A DNA stretch of 24,440 nucleotides from an uncultured Clostridia bacterium (GTDB lineage Bacteria > Bacillota > Clostridia > Christensenellales > UBA1242), in the NCBI GenBank assembly GCA_947584775.1, contig CANPWT010000007.1:1-24440 (forward strand), read 5' to 3'. The notes under the pieces are model-generated. The model saw only the letters and a program-made list of their open reading frames with translations, was not told where the DNA came from and did no database searches. Position numbers and translations under genes: made by a program. Positions 8,281 to 15,734 of the stretch are shown one piece after another. Position 1 is the first letter of the stretch, and each line of letters opens with the position of its first letter.

Positions 8281-8881
8281 GGAAATTGCACAAGTTATTG
8301 AAGCCGTTTTGTTTGTGTCAGGCGATGGCGTTGACGTTGATGTTTTTAAAAATAAATACGAAATTAACGATAAAGAACTAAACAAGTGTATAGACATTTT
8401 AAAACAAAAATATAATGAAGATAGCGGTATAAATATTATTCAATACAAATCTAAAATCCAATTGTGTTCCAACCCAAAATTGGCAGACACAATTTCGGAA
8501 ATTCTTAACCCAATTAGGGAGCGCAGTTTAACCAAGGCCGCCCTTGAAACGGTTGCCATTATTGCATATAAACAGCCCGTTACCAGGCTAGACATTGAAA
8601 ATATTAGGGGCGCAAATAGTGATTACGCCGTGCAGTTGTTGCAAGCAAACAACCTTATTGAAGTGGTGGGTAGAAAAGATACTGTTGGCAAACCTCTTTT
8701 GTTTGGCACAACCGAAAACTTTTTAAAGCGCTTTGGCCTGCCTAATATTGACGCATTGCCTAATTATAACGAATTGTTAGATAGAATTCGCGTTATTCAC
8801 AGCGAAGGGGATAGCCTTTATCGTGAATTCACCATCCCAGACGAACAACCCGAGCAACCCAACCAAGAACAAGCAAGTTAA
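8270..8881 (+). CDS. scpB: Segregation and condensation protein B
   Basis: Dimeric winged-helix (kite) partner of ScpA in condensin. Recognised by ALETVAIIAYKQPVTRLDIENIRG followed by a VGRKDTVGKPLLFGTTENFLKRFGL-type segment, which are diagnostic of ScpB (each quoted here only in part: AIIAYKQPVTR and GKPLLFGTT). I chose ATG 8270 (203 residues) and not an upstream in-frame ATG at 8237, because AAGGAG at 8256-8261 lies eight bases before 8270 and homologues start close to the KIEEIAQVIEAVLF helix. The C-terminus is a short Glu/Pro/Gln tail. It overlaps the end of scpA by 11 bp. Confidence 0.95.
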   Translation: MKIEEIAQVIEAVLFVSGDGVDVDVFKNKYEINDKELNKCIDILKQKYNEDSGINIIQYKSKIQLCSNPKLADTISEILNPIRERSLTKAALETVAIIAYKQPVTRLDIENIRGANSDYAVQLLQANNLIEVVGRKDTVGKPLLFGTTENFLKRFGLPNIDALPNYNELLDRIRVIHSEGDSLYREFTIPDEQPEQPNQEQAS

Positions 8882-8885
8882 TAAG

Positions 8886-8914
8886 CAGTTATTAATTTTA
8901 ATAACTGTTTTTTT
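8886..8914 (+). terminator. intrinsic terminator after scpB
   Basis: Nine-bp AT-rich stem CAGTTATTA/TAATAACTG (8886-8894 with 8899-8907), ATTT loop and seven T. It starts four bases after the scpB stop. Confidence 0.8.
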
Positions 8915-9054
8915 ATATTTGCAATTATTTTGCTTTTTTATTTTACATAAAAAATTTTTTGCTTATTTATTAATTCGCCTAACAAATAAATATAGAAAAT
9001 TTTATTAATTTAAATTAATTGAATATAAATTTATAAAAAATAGATACTATTTTT

Positions 9055-9639
9055 ATGGCGTATCTACTTTTTTTGTTTGGAACAATAATGAATATTTTAA
9101 CCTTTATTTATCCCTTTTTAGTTAAGTTTGATGTAAGGTTTAATTTTTTAAAATTAAAAGGGAAGGTTATTTTTACCATTTTTAACAAGTTTAAATTTGA
9201 ATTTAAAATACGAATTAAGCACGGCTACATTTATATTAACCATAAAAAGAAATTGCGCAAGGAAAAAATTAGCGCAAGTAATGTAAATGTAATATTTTTT
9301 ATGCATTTAATAAATCAGTTTTATTTTAGGCAACAATATTTGCAGTGCGAAGTCAGTTCCAACTTTGGTTATTCGCTAGACAGTGCAACAACGGCGGTTG
9401 GCTGTGGTTTTATTGATGTTTTATCTAAATGCATATTATCTAAAATAAAAAACAATAAAAAAACTGCACATATTTTTGTTAATGTCGAGCCAAAATATAA
9501 TCAGGATGTTTTAAACTTGCGCGTGGCAAACACAGTGAGGTTGTCAGTTGTAGATATCATATATGCGCTAGTTTACACTCAAATTTATTCGTGGAGAAGT
9601 TATGAAAAACAAAGAAAGCATACAGTTAAACAAAGATAA
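9055..9639 (+). CDS. DUF2953-type protein
   Basis: A 194-residue protein of unknown function with an N-terminal hydrophobic segment (about 2-24), a very basic middle (residues about 30-75) and a C-terminal part with FGYSLDSATTAVGCGFIDVL and a VNVEPKYN motif that resemble DUF2953. Position just before ytfJ/gerW is the usual clostridial neighbourhood of that family, and in spore formers it often accompanies GerW. The start is uncertain: ATG 9055 has no Shine-Dalgarno, while in-frame ATG 9088 (183 residues) has a weak GGAA five bases upstream. The 3' end overlaps ytfJ by 38 bp, an unusually long overlap. Family call moderate, coding status firm. Confidence 0.7.
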   Translation: MAYLLFLFGTIMNILTFIYPFLVKFDVRFNFLKLKGKVIFTIFNKFKFEFKIRIKHGYIYINHKKKLRKEKISASNVNVIFFMHLINQFYFRQQYLQCEVSSNFGYSLDSATTAVGCGFIDVLSKCILSKIKNNKKTAHIFVNVEPKYNQDVLNLRVANTVRLSVVDIIYALVYTQIYSWRSYEKQRKHTVKQR

Positions 9640-10000
9640 AAAAATAGAATCACTTATTGATGTTTCTCTAGACAAAATTCGCACGCTGATTGACGTAAAT
9701 TGTGTAATTGGCAATGCTATAAGCATGCCAAACGGAAGCAGCATTATTCCAATTTCCAAAGTAAGCGTTGGGTTTGTTTCAGGCGGCGGGGAATATAACG
9801 ACTTAAACGCCAAACGCAACCATGCAGATTTCCCTATGGCGGGCGGCACGGGCGGTGGTTTTACCGTTAGCCCAATTGGTTTTTTTGTTGTTGACGACCA
9901 AAAATTTAAAATTATTCATGCAGATAAATCAACGGCCTACCTTGGCTTAATTAAAAATGCCACCGATGTATTGAAAAAGTTTGCGGAGAAAATAAAATGA
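9602..10000 (+). CDS. ytfJ: GerW/YtfJ family spore protein
   Basis: Spore-associated protein; in B. subtilis GerW (YtfJ) is needed for normal germination responses. The family core is clear: a helical start, then IDVNCVIGNAISMPNGS, IIPISKVSVGFVSGGGEY (residues about 48-65) and a glycine-rich AGGTGGGFTVSPIGFFVV stretch (79-96). The 132 residues are normal for the family. GGAG at 9593-9596 lies five bases before the ATG, inside the upstream gene. The stop overlaps the start of the carboxypeptidase gene (ATGA, 4 bp), so the two are translationally coupled. No signal peptide or membrane helix is present, as expected for a cytosolic mother-cell/forespore protein. Confidence 0.92.
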   Translation: MKNKESIQLNKDKKIESLIDVSLDKIRTLIDVNCVIGNAISMPNGSSIIPISKVSVGFVSGGGEYNDLNAKRNHADFPMAGGTGGGFTVSPIGFFVVDDQKFKIIHADKSTAYLGLIKNATDVLKKFAEKIK

Positions 10001-11139
10001 AAAAAATTAAATACTTATTTGTTTTTCTTGCCATATTGTGTTCGGCAATCGTGTTAAAGCCGGTAACAATAAACAGTTTTGCACTTGGCAGCAGCGGAAA
10101 AGCAATGTGCGTGTTAGATAAAGATAGCAAGCGCGTGTTGTACAGCAAAAATATGAACGAACAATTACCCATGGCGTCCACCACCAAGGTTGTTACTGCA
10201 ATAACTGTTTTAAACAATTGCTCAAATTTAGAGCAATATATTCAGGTGGACGATTCTGCAATAGGGGTGGAAGGAACAAGTATTTATTTGAAAAAAGGTG
10301 AAACCATCCGCGTTATAGACCTTTTGTATGGCTTGATGCTAAGAAGTGGCAACGATTCCGCAGTGGCGCTTGCTTGCCATGTTGGCGGAAGTGTTGACGG
10401 CTTTGCAAAACTGATGAACGAGTTGGCAACAAAAATTGGTGCGAACTCTTCCCATTTTGCCAATCCGCACGGGTTAGATAACCGCGAGCATTATACAACC
10501 GCTTATGATTTAGCCTTAATAACCTCTTATGCATTAAACAACCCCAAATTTAAGCAAATTGTATCAACAAAAAATTATGTTATGCCTGCCACAAATAAAT
10601 CGGATAAAAGATATTTAACAAACAAAAATAGGCTACTTTCCACTTTGGACGGCTGTTGCGGCGTTAAAACTGGGTTTACTTCCAAGGCGGGCAGATGTTT
10701 AGTTAGCGCAGTTGAGCGCGATAATCGCACCAGCGTTTGCGTTGTGTTAAATTGTGGCCCAATGTTTGAAGAAAGTGCAGATTTATTAGACGCTAGTTTT
10801 ACCGACTATGAACAAACCAAAATAATAGATAAAAATAAAGAAATTTTTAACGAATACATTATAGACAAAAACAACGGTAAATTATATTTGTACACGCAAG
10901 AAGATTTTTATTACCCACTTACAAAGGAAGAAAAAAGCAAATTAAAATTGAATTATGATGTAAAACTAGATGACGCACAGGCAGGGGACGAAGTTGGCGA
11001 AATTCAAGTTTTTCTTGACAAACAGTTGATTAAAACGCTAAAATTATATACAATGAATAAAATAGATAAACTTATTGATAGCAAAACGCTACAAATAAGG
11101 GAAATACTTTGGGATGAAAATTTAGATGAGAATAAATAA
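9997..11139 (+). CDS. dacF: D-alanyl-D-alanine carboxypeptidase, DacF-like (peptidase S11)
   Basis: Secreted penicillin-binding protein that trims the terminal D-Ala from peptidoglycan stem peptides. A signal peptide covers about residues 1-29. The serine-enzyme triad motifs are intact: STTK at 61-64 (Ser61 nucleophile), SGN at 117-119 and KTG at 224-226. HGLDNREHYTTAYDLA (158-173) is typical. After about residue 270 comes the beta-rich C-terminal domain; I see no clear amphipathic anchor at the very end. Its 380 residues match DacF/DacB (about 380-390). Coupling to ytfJ supports a sporulation or spore-cortex role like DacF or DacB, but a vegetative role like DacA cannot be excluded. It overlaps rluB by 14 bp. 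Confidence 0.9.
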   Translation: MKKIKYLFVFLAILCSAIVLKPVTINSFALGSSGKAMCVLDKDSKRVLYSKNMNEQLPMASTTKVVTAITVLNNCSNLEQYIQVDDSAIGVEGTSIYLKKGETIRVIDLLYGLMLRSGNDSAVALACHVGGSVDGFAKLMNELATKIGANSSHFANPHGLDNREHYTTAYDLALITSYALNNPKFKQIVSTKNYVMPATNKSDKRYLTNKNRLLSTLDGCCGVKTGFTSKAGRCLVSAVERDNRTSVCVVLNCGPMFEESADLLDASFTDYEQTKIIDKNKEIFNEYIIDKNNGKLYLYTQEDFYYPLTKEEKSKLKLNYDVKLDDAQAGDEVGEIQVFLDKQLIKTLKLYTMNKIDKLIDSKTLQIREILWDENLDENK

Positions 11140-11836
11140 ATATTTGGCACTTTGCGGTTTGGCAAGTAGGCGCAAAGCGGAAGAATTAGTGTTAAGCGGA
11201 AAAATTAAAGTTAACGGCAATGTCGTTAACTCTCTTTCTTTAGATATTAAAGAAACCGACATTGTTAAATATAACAATCGTCTAATTAAGCCTAGTTCCA
11301 CCTTTGTTTATTACAAATTAAACAAGCCAAAGGGCTATATAACCACGGCAACGGACGATAAGGGCAGAAAAACAGTGCTAGATTTAATGCGTGGCGTCCA
11401 CGAGCGCGTTTTCCCGGTTGGCAGGCTGGATTACGACACAGAAGGCTTGCTTTTGCTTACAAATGATGGTGAAATTGCCAATTTGTTAACAAAACCAAAT
11501 AAAATGGTGGAAAAAACATATCTAGCCCATATTGACGGCGTTTTAACTAAGGACGAAATTAAACATTTATCCAGCGGGGTGGATATTGGCGGATATATTA
11601 CCAAACCATGCAGTGTGTTGTTGGTTGAAGCATCAAATAATACTAGCAAAGTAAAAATTAGCATAACCGAGGGCAAAAATAGGCAAATACGCAAAATGTT
11701 TGAAGCCATAAATAAGCAAGTTACCTTTTTAAAGCGCACACAAATTGGCGAAATTAAATTGGGTGGGCTATCCCGCGGGGAATATGTAAAATTAAACACT
11801 AAGGAAATGCGATATTTGTTAAGTTTAAAAGATTAA
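11126..11836 (+). CDS. rluB: 23S rRNA pseudouridine synthase, RluB family
   Basis: Converts a uridine of the 23S rRNA peptidyl-transferase region to pseudouridine. An N-terminal S4 RNA-binding domain (about 1-60, MRINKYLALCGLASRRKAEE region) is followed by the RsuA/RluB catalytic domain with GRLDYDTEGLLLLTNDG (99-115; Asp102 is the catalytic residue) and the EGKNRQIRKMFEA segment (about 180-192). The 236 residues are typical. The ATG lies 14 bp inside the end of dacF. RsuA, RluE and RluF share these motifs; RluB is preferred because the dacF/ytfJ neighbourhood is the usual place of rluB in Firmicutes. Confidence 0.9.
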   Translation: MRINKYLALCGLASRRKAEELVLSGKIKVNGNVVNSLSLDIKETDIVKYNNRLIKPSSTFVYYKLNKPKGYITTATDDKGRKTVLDLMRGVHERVFPVGRLDYDTEGLLLLTNDGEIANLLTKPNKMVEKTYLAHIDGVLTKDEIKHLSSGVDIGGYITKPCSVLLVEASNNTSKVKISITEGKNRQIRKMFEAINKQVTFLKRTQIGEIKLGGLSRGEYVKLNTKEMRYLLSLKD

Positions 11837-11838
11837 AT

Positions 11839-11860
11839 CGGATTATACAATCCGTTTTTT
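11839..11860 (+). terminator. intrinsic terminator after rluB
   Basis: Six-bp stem CGGATT/AATCCG (11839-11844 with 11849-11854), ATAC loop, six T. It starts two bases after the rluB stop. Confidence 0.85.
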
Positions 11861-11867
11861 AATATTG

Positions 11868-11896
11868 TTGCTTTATTTTTGCAATTTTGTTAAAAT
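11868..11896 (+). promoter_or_regulatory. Extended -10 promoter immediately before the flavoprotein gene
   Basis: TTGCTT at 11868-11873, 17-base spacer, TAAAAT at 11891-11896 preceded by TG at 11888-11889. Only eight bases separate the -10 box from the ATG at 11905, so the predicted transcript has a leader of about two bases and no Shine-Dalgarno. Confidence 0.65.
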
Positions 11897-11904
11897 ACAA
11901 ATAA

Positions 11905-13137
11905 ATGGAAACAAATTATGATGTTGTAGTTATAGGCGGTGGGGCTGCGGGCATGATGTCTGCAATTTTTTCTGCCAAAAACGGCAATAGCACACTATTA
12001 ATTGAACATAATGAAAAATTGGGCAAAAAACTATATATAACAGGCAAGGGTAAATGCAATTTAACAAATAACAGCCCGGTAGACACCCATATTCAAAATA
12101 TTATAACAAATTCCAAATTTATGTTTTCCGCGCTAAACGCTTTTACTCCGCAAGATACTATCGAATTTTTTGAAAATTCAAGCCTAAAACTTAAAACAGA
12201 ACGAGGCAAACGCGTTTTCCCCGCTAGTTATAAATCTAGCGATGTAATTAAAGCATTGGTTAAAAATTTGAGCAATTTTTGCGCAAAAGTTACACTAAAT
12301 ACTGAGGTAAAAGACGTATTTAAAACGGGTGAAAAATTCTATATACAGTGTGCAAATCAAATAACATACACCGCAAATTGTGTAATTTTGGCAACGGGCG
12401 GGCTTTCGTACAAGTCCACCGGTTCGTGCGATTTTGGCCTTAAAGTTGCACAAAAATTTGGGCATAATATTGTTCAACCTAGGCCGGCATTATGCCCAAT
12501 TATTGTAAAAGACGATTTATCCAGCATTGCCAATTTAGCCTTGCGCAATGTCAGTTTACATTTTGTTTTAGGCAAAATTAACTATAACTTTTTTGGTGAT
12601 TTATTGTTTACAAAAAATTCATTAACCGGGCCAATAGCGCTCACACTGTCAAGCCATATTAATAAGTTGAACTTAAATGGCGCACAGTTGTATGTAGATT
12701 TAAAGCCGGCTCTTAGCGAACAGCAACTAATCAACAAGTTGGAAAGGGAATTGCCAAATTACAAAAATAAAACACTTAAAACCTATTTAGCAACAATTTT
12801 GCCAACTGAAATTATAGATTTGTTTATAAAAAAATTGGCAATGGAAAATAAACTGATCAATAAATTATCAACACAAAACAAGATGCAAATAATTTCTTTA
12901 TTAAAAAAATTTGACTTTTCTATTAAATCTTTAGATAATATAGATGTTGGTATTGTAACTTCGGGCGGGGTAGATACAAAACAGATTAACCCTAAAACTA
13001 TGGAAAGTAAATTGGTTAAAAATTTGTATTTTGCTGGCGAAGTTATTGATGTGGACGCTTTAACAGGCGGTTTTAACCTGCAAATTGCATGGTCCACTGG
13101 TTATGTTGCTGGCAACAGCGTAAAAGGGAAATTATGA
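11905..13137 (+). CDS. HI0933-family FAD-dependent oxidoreductase (YhiN/YtfP-like)
   Basis: Rossmann flavoprotein of the BaiN/YhiN/HI0933 group; the cellular substrate is not firmly established for most members. The FAD-binding GGGAAG lies at 11-16 after a short beta strand. TGKGKCNLTN (46-55) is the family signature, ATGGLSYKSTGS lies around 164-175, and the C-terminal block contains TSGGV and LYFAGEVIDVDALTGGFNLQ-type residues (two short motifs: FAGEVIDVD, GGFNLQIAW). Its 410 residues are normal. No ribosome binding site precedes the ATG, and the promoter lies just upstream, so initiation is probably leaderless. Its stop overlaps plsC by 4 bp. In many clostridia this gene heads a cluster with cmk, plsC, ispH and an S1 protein; cmk and ispH are missing here. 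Confidence 0.92.
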   Translation: METNYDVVVIGGGAAGMMSAIFSAKNGNSTLLIEHNEKLGKKLYITGKGKCNLTNNSPVDTHIQNIITNSKFMFSALNAFTPQDTIEFFENSSLKLKTERGKRVFPASYKSSDVIKALVKNLSNFCAKVTLNTEVKDVFKTGEKFYIQCANQITYTANCVILATGGLSYKSTGSCDFGLKVAQKFGHNIVQPRPALCPIIVKDDLSSIANLALRNVSLHFVLGKINYNFFGDLLFTKNSLTGPIALTLSSHINKLNLNGAQLYVDLKPALSEQQLINKLERELPNYKNKTLKTYLATILPTEIIDLFIKKLAMENKLINKLSTQNKMQIISLLKKFDFSIKSLDNIDVGIVTSGGVDTKQINPKTMESKLVKNLYFAGEVIDVDALTGGFNLQIAWSTGYVAGNSVKGKL

Positions 13138-13748
13138 TATTTTACATAAGTTTAATTGCTATATTTTTGCCTATGATAATAATTTTTCCTATTAAAATTG
13201 TTGGCAAAAAAAATCTTAAAAAATTAAAAGGGCAAAATTATATTCTTGCCTGCAACCACACCTCTAATTTAGACCCCGTTATGCTAATTGTAAAACTAAG
13301 AAAACATTTTAAATTGGTTGCTAAAAAGGAATTATTTAAAAATAAATTTGCCTCGTTCTTTTTGCGTCAATATGGTGCAATTCCTATTGATAGGTCGCAG
13401 GCAGACACGGCCGCAATTAAGGAAATTTTGTCCGCTTTAAACAAAAAACACAGTTTAATTATCTTTCCGCAGGGCACAAGGGCGGAATATGTTAACATAA
13501 CGGATGGCGAGGCCAAGGAGGGGGTTGCAATGTTTTCAATCCGCACTAACACTCCCGTTTTGCCCGTTGTGTTTAACAAAAAAATTAAGGCTTTTAAAAG
13601 GACAAAACTGCTTATTGGTGAGCCAATTTATCCCGACCCTGAAAAGAAAAAAGATAAACAATATCTTGCCGATTTTAGCGATGAAATTGTGAACAAAATG
13701 AACCAACTTTTAGAAGGAGAATACACCCATGAAAATGAAAGATTTTAA
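13134..13748 (+). CDS. plsC: 1-acylglycerol-3-phosphate acyltransferase
   Basis: Makes phosphatidic acid by acylating lysophosphatidic acid at the inner membrane face. An N-terminal hydrophobic anchor (about 2-22) precedes the NHTSNLDP motif (41-48; catalytic His42 and Asp47). GAIPIDR follows at 81-87, then FPQGTR at 111-116 and PVLPVVF. The usual motif III is FPEGTR; Gln at the Glu position is a known variant in some lineages but is worth noting. I chose ATG 13134 (204 residues), which overlaps the flavoprotein stop as ATGA, and not the in-frame ATG at 13089 lying deep in the upstream gene. It overlaps the S1 gene by 20 bp. Confidence 0.93.
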   Translation: MIFYISLIAIFLPMIIIFPIKIVGKKNLKKLKGQNYILACNHTSNLDPVMLIVKLRKHFKLVAKKELFKNKFASFFLRQYGAIPIDRSQADTAAIKEILSALNKKHSLIIFPQGTRAEYVNITDGEAKEGVAMFSIRTNTPVLPVVFNKKIKAFKRTKLLIGEPIYPDPEKKKDKQYLADFSDEIVNKMNQLLEGEYTHENERF

Positions 13749-14733
13749 TATTAGCATGACGCAATACGGCAAAGGCGACATCATCACCGGCACAATTGTT
13801 ATGATTGGCCAAAAAGAGGTTGTCGTTTCATTAGGCGGGTTAAAAGAGGGCGTTTTTGATAAATCCGAACTAGACCCAGCCTTTAAATTAGGCGATGCAA
13901 TTTTGGTTATGGTCACTGGCGAAATTGACGATAAAGGTTGCCTAGTTGTGCATCACAAAGGGGTAAATAAAGCGCTGGAAGACAAGGAAAAATTAAAGTC
14001 GCTAAAAGTTGGCAGTGAACTCAGTTTTACCGTTAATTCTATTAACACGTCCGGTTTGTTGGGCGAGTTTATGGGGTATAGGGTGTTTTTGCCATTTAGC
14101 CAATGCGCACCCGCTGATTATGTTAACCGCAACACACTTTTATCGCGTGAAATTAGCGCAATTGTTATAGAATTAGACAATATTAAAAAATCTATCGTTT
14201 GCAGCACCAAACTTATGCACAACGCGCAAAATGAGCCGGTTGAAATTGGCCAAGTGCTATCTGGCAGCGTTATTAAATTAGAAGATAAATACGCTCTGGT
14301 TTTGCTTTCCAATGGGGCAAAAGCCAAACTTTCCATAACGGACGCTAGTTATCAGCATATTAAAAGCCTTAAAGACGCACTTGAACTAAACCATGAATAT
14401 CAGTTTAAAGTGTTAGACTTTAATCAAGATTTTTCCCGCATAAGTGTCGGATTAAAGCAACTAAAACAAAATCCACTAGACGAAATTTTTAACACGCTTT
14501 CGCTAAATGATGAAGTGGAAGGCGAAGTTGTTAAAATTTTGCCGGTGGGCGCAGTTATTAAACTAGATAACGGCTTAACCGCCATGGCCATAACAAAAGA
14601 AAATAGCGACCGGGCAAATGTCGCTACTCACCATATATACAAATTAAATTCTCGCGTTAAAGGTTATATTAGCAATTTAAATAACGAAACCAAAAAAATT
14701 AATATTATAACCAAAAAGATAACTAATCAGTAA
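13729..14733 (+). CDS. S1-domain RNA-binding protein (ribosomal protein S1-like)
   Basis: A 334-residue protein built of about four OB-fold S1 repeats: roughly 15-77 (GDIITGTIVMIGQKEVVVSL), 92-165, 177-245 (GQVLSGSVIKLEDKYALVLL) and 258-330 (DEVEGEVVKILPVGAVIKL). Such Firmicute proteins (B. subtilis YpfD) resemble ribosomal protein S1 and bind mRNA, but are not always essential. AAGGAG at 13714-13719 lies nine bases before the ATG. In clostridia the S1 protein is often fused to, or follows, IspH; no IspH domain is present. The end overlaps the convergent asd gene by 11 bp with no terminator between them. Confidence 0.88.
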   Translation: MKMKDFNISMTQYGKGDIITGTIVMIGQKEVVVSLGGLKEGVFDKSELDPAFKLGDAILVMVTGEIDDKGCLVVHHKGVNKALEDKEKLKSLKVGSELSFTVNSINTSGLLGEFMGYRVFLPFSQCAPADYVNRNTLLSREISAIVIELDNIKKSIVCSTKLMHNAQNEPVEIGQVLSGSVIKLEDKYALVLLSNGAKAKLSITDASYQHIKSLKDALELNHEYQFKVLDFNQDFSRISVGLKQLKQNPLDEIFNTLSLNDEVEGEVVKILPVGAVIKLDNGLTAMAITKENSDRANVATHHIYKLNSRVKGYISNLNNETKKINIITKKITNQ

Positions 14734-15727
14734 CTAAATTATTTTCAATATATTCTAAAATTTCAACTGCGTTTGTTGCAGCGCCTTTTCTAATATTGTC
14801 GGCAACTGTAAACATGTGCAGTTTTTTCCTGTCAAATTTATCTAGCCTAATCCTGCCAACAAACACTTCGTCATTACCCGTTGCAAGGCTGGCAAGCGGG
14901 TAAACATTATGCTTTACATCGTCCAAAACAATAACTTCTTCGGCCATGTTAAGCGCGTTATAAACCTTGTTTAAATCAACTGGCTTTTTAAATTCCATAT
15001 CTATTTCAACGCTGTGCGAGTTAATTATTGGCACACGCACACAAGTTGCGCTTGCTTGCAAATTTTTTAGCCCTAAAATTTTTTTTGTTTCGTTAATCAT
15101 TTTTACTTCCTCTTTTGTATAATTGCCGTCTACAAAATCGCCAATGTGAGGTAGACAATTATCAACAATCGGGTAAGGGTAAAACTTTGGTTTTTTGTTT
15201 TCCCTGGTTAGTTTTAAATCGCTAATGCCTTTTATTCCGCTTCCGCTAACTGCTTGATATGTTGAATAATCCACGCGCTTTAACTTAAATAAGTCGTTTA
15301 AAACTTTTAATGGCTGCATGCATTGAATTGTGCTGCAATTTGGGTTGGCAATAATTTTATTTTCTGTTGTTAAAATTTTGCCGTTAACCTCGGGCACGAT
15401 GAGTGGCACGCTGTCGTCCATCCTAAAAGCGCTGCTGTTGTCAATAACGGTGGCGTTTATTTTTACAAAAAATTGTGCATATTCCTTGCTAACTTTTTCA
15501 CCCGCAGAAAAAAGTGCGTAGTCTATTTGTTTATCAATAATATTTTCTGGGGAAAGGCGCAAAACCTTATATTCTTTATTTTTAAAATTAATTATTTTAT
15601 TTTCGCTTTTTTCGCTGGCATAAAGATAAAGGTTGTTAATTTTAATTTTTCTTTCTTTTAAAATTTTTAAAAAGGTGCTTCCAACCAAACCTGTTGCGCC
15701 AACAATGGCAATGTTTAACTTTCTCAT
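14723..15727 (-). CDS. asd: Aspartate-semialdehyde dehydrogenase
   Basis: Reduces aspartyl phosphate to aspartate semialdehyde, the branch-point to diaminopimelate, lysine, threonine and methionine. The NADP-binding GATGLVGS lies at 10-17, ANPNCSTIQ at 127-135 with catalytic Cys131, QAVSGSG at 158-164, and RVPIINSHSVEID with Arg231 and catalytic His238. Its 334 residues are of normal length. AGGAG lies a few bases before the ATG, and the gene follows lysC by seven bases, so the two are one operon. In B. subtilis the same pair (asd-dapG) belongs to the dipicolinate operon, and here too it neighbours dpaA/dpaB, although on the opposite strand. Confidence 0.97.
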   Translation of the reverse strand: MRKLNIAIVGATGLVGSTFLKILKERKIKINNLYLYASEKSENKIINFKNKEYKVLRLSPENIIDKQIDYALFSAGEKVSKEYAQFFVKINATVIDNSSAFRMDDSVPLIVPEVNGKILTTENKIIANPNCSTIQCMQPLKVLNDLFKLKRVDYSTYQAVSGSGIKGISDLKLTRENKKPKFYPYPIVDNCLPHIGDFVDGNYTKEEVKMINETKKILGLKNLQASATCVRVPIINSHSVEIDMEFKKPVDLNKVYNALNMAEEVIVLDDVKHNVYPLASLATGNDEVFVGRIRLDKFDRKKLHMFTVADNIRKGAATNAVEILEYIENNLVTD

Positions 15728-15734
15728 AAATCTC

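Noticed and set aside
8823..9008. 61-codon frame running from the end of scpB into the gap
   Set aside because: It reads through the scpB terminator, is made of AT-rich hydrophobic filler and has no ribosome site.
9019..9050. TTGAAT and TACTAT as promoter of the DUF2953-like gene
   Set aside because: The spacer is 20 bases and the -10 ends only four bases before the first ATG, so the geometry is poor; not listed as a feature.
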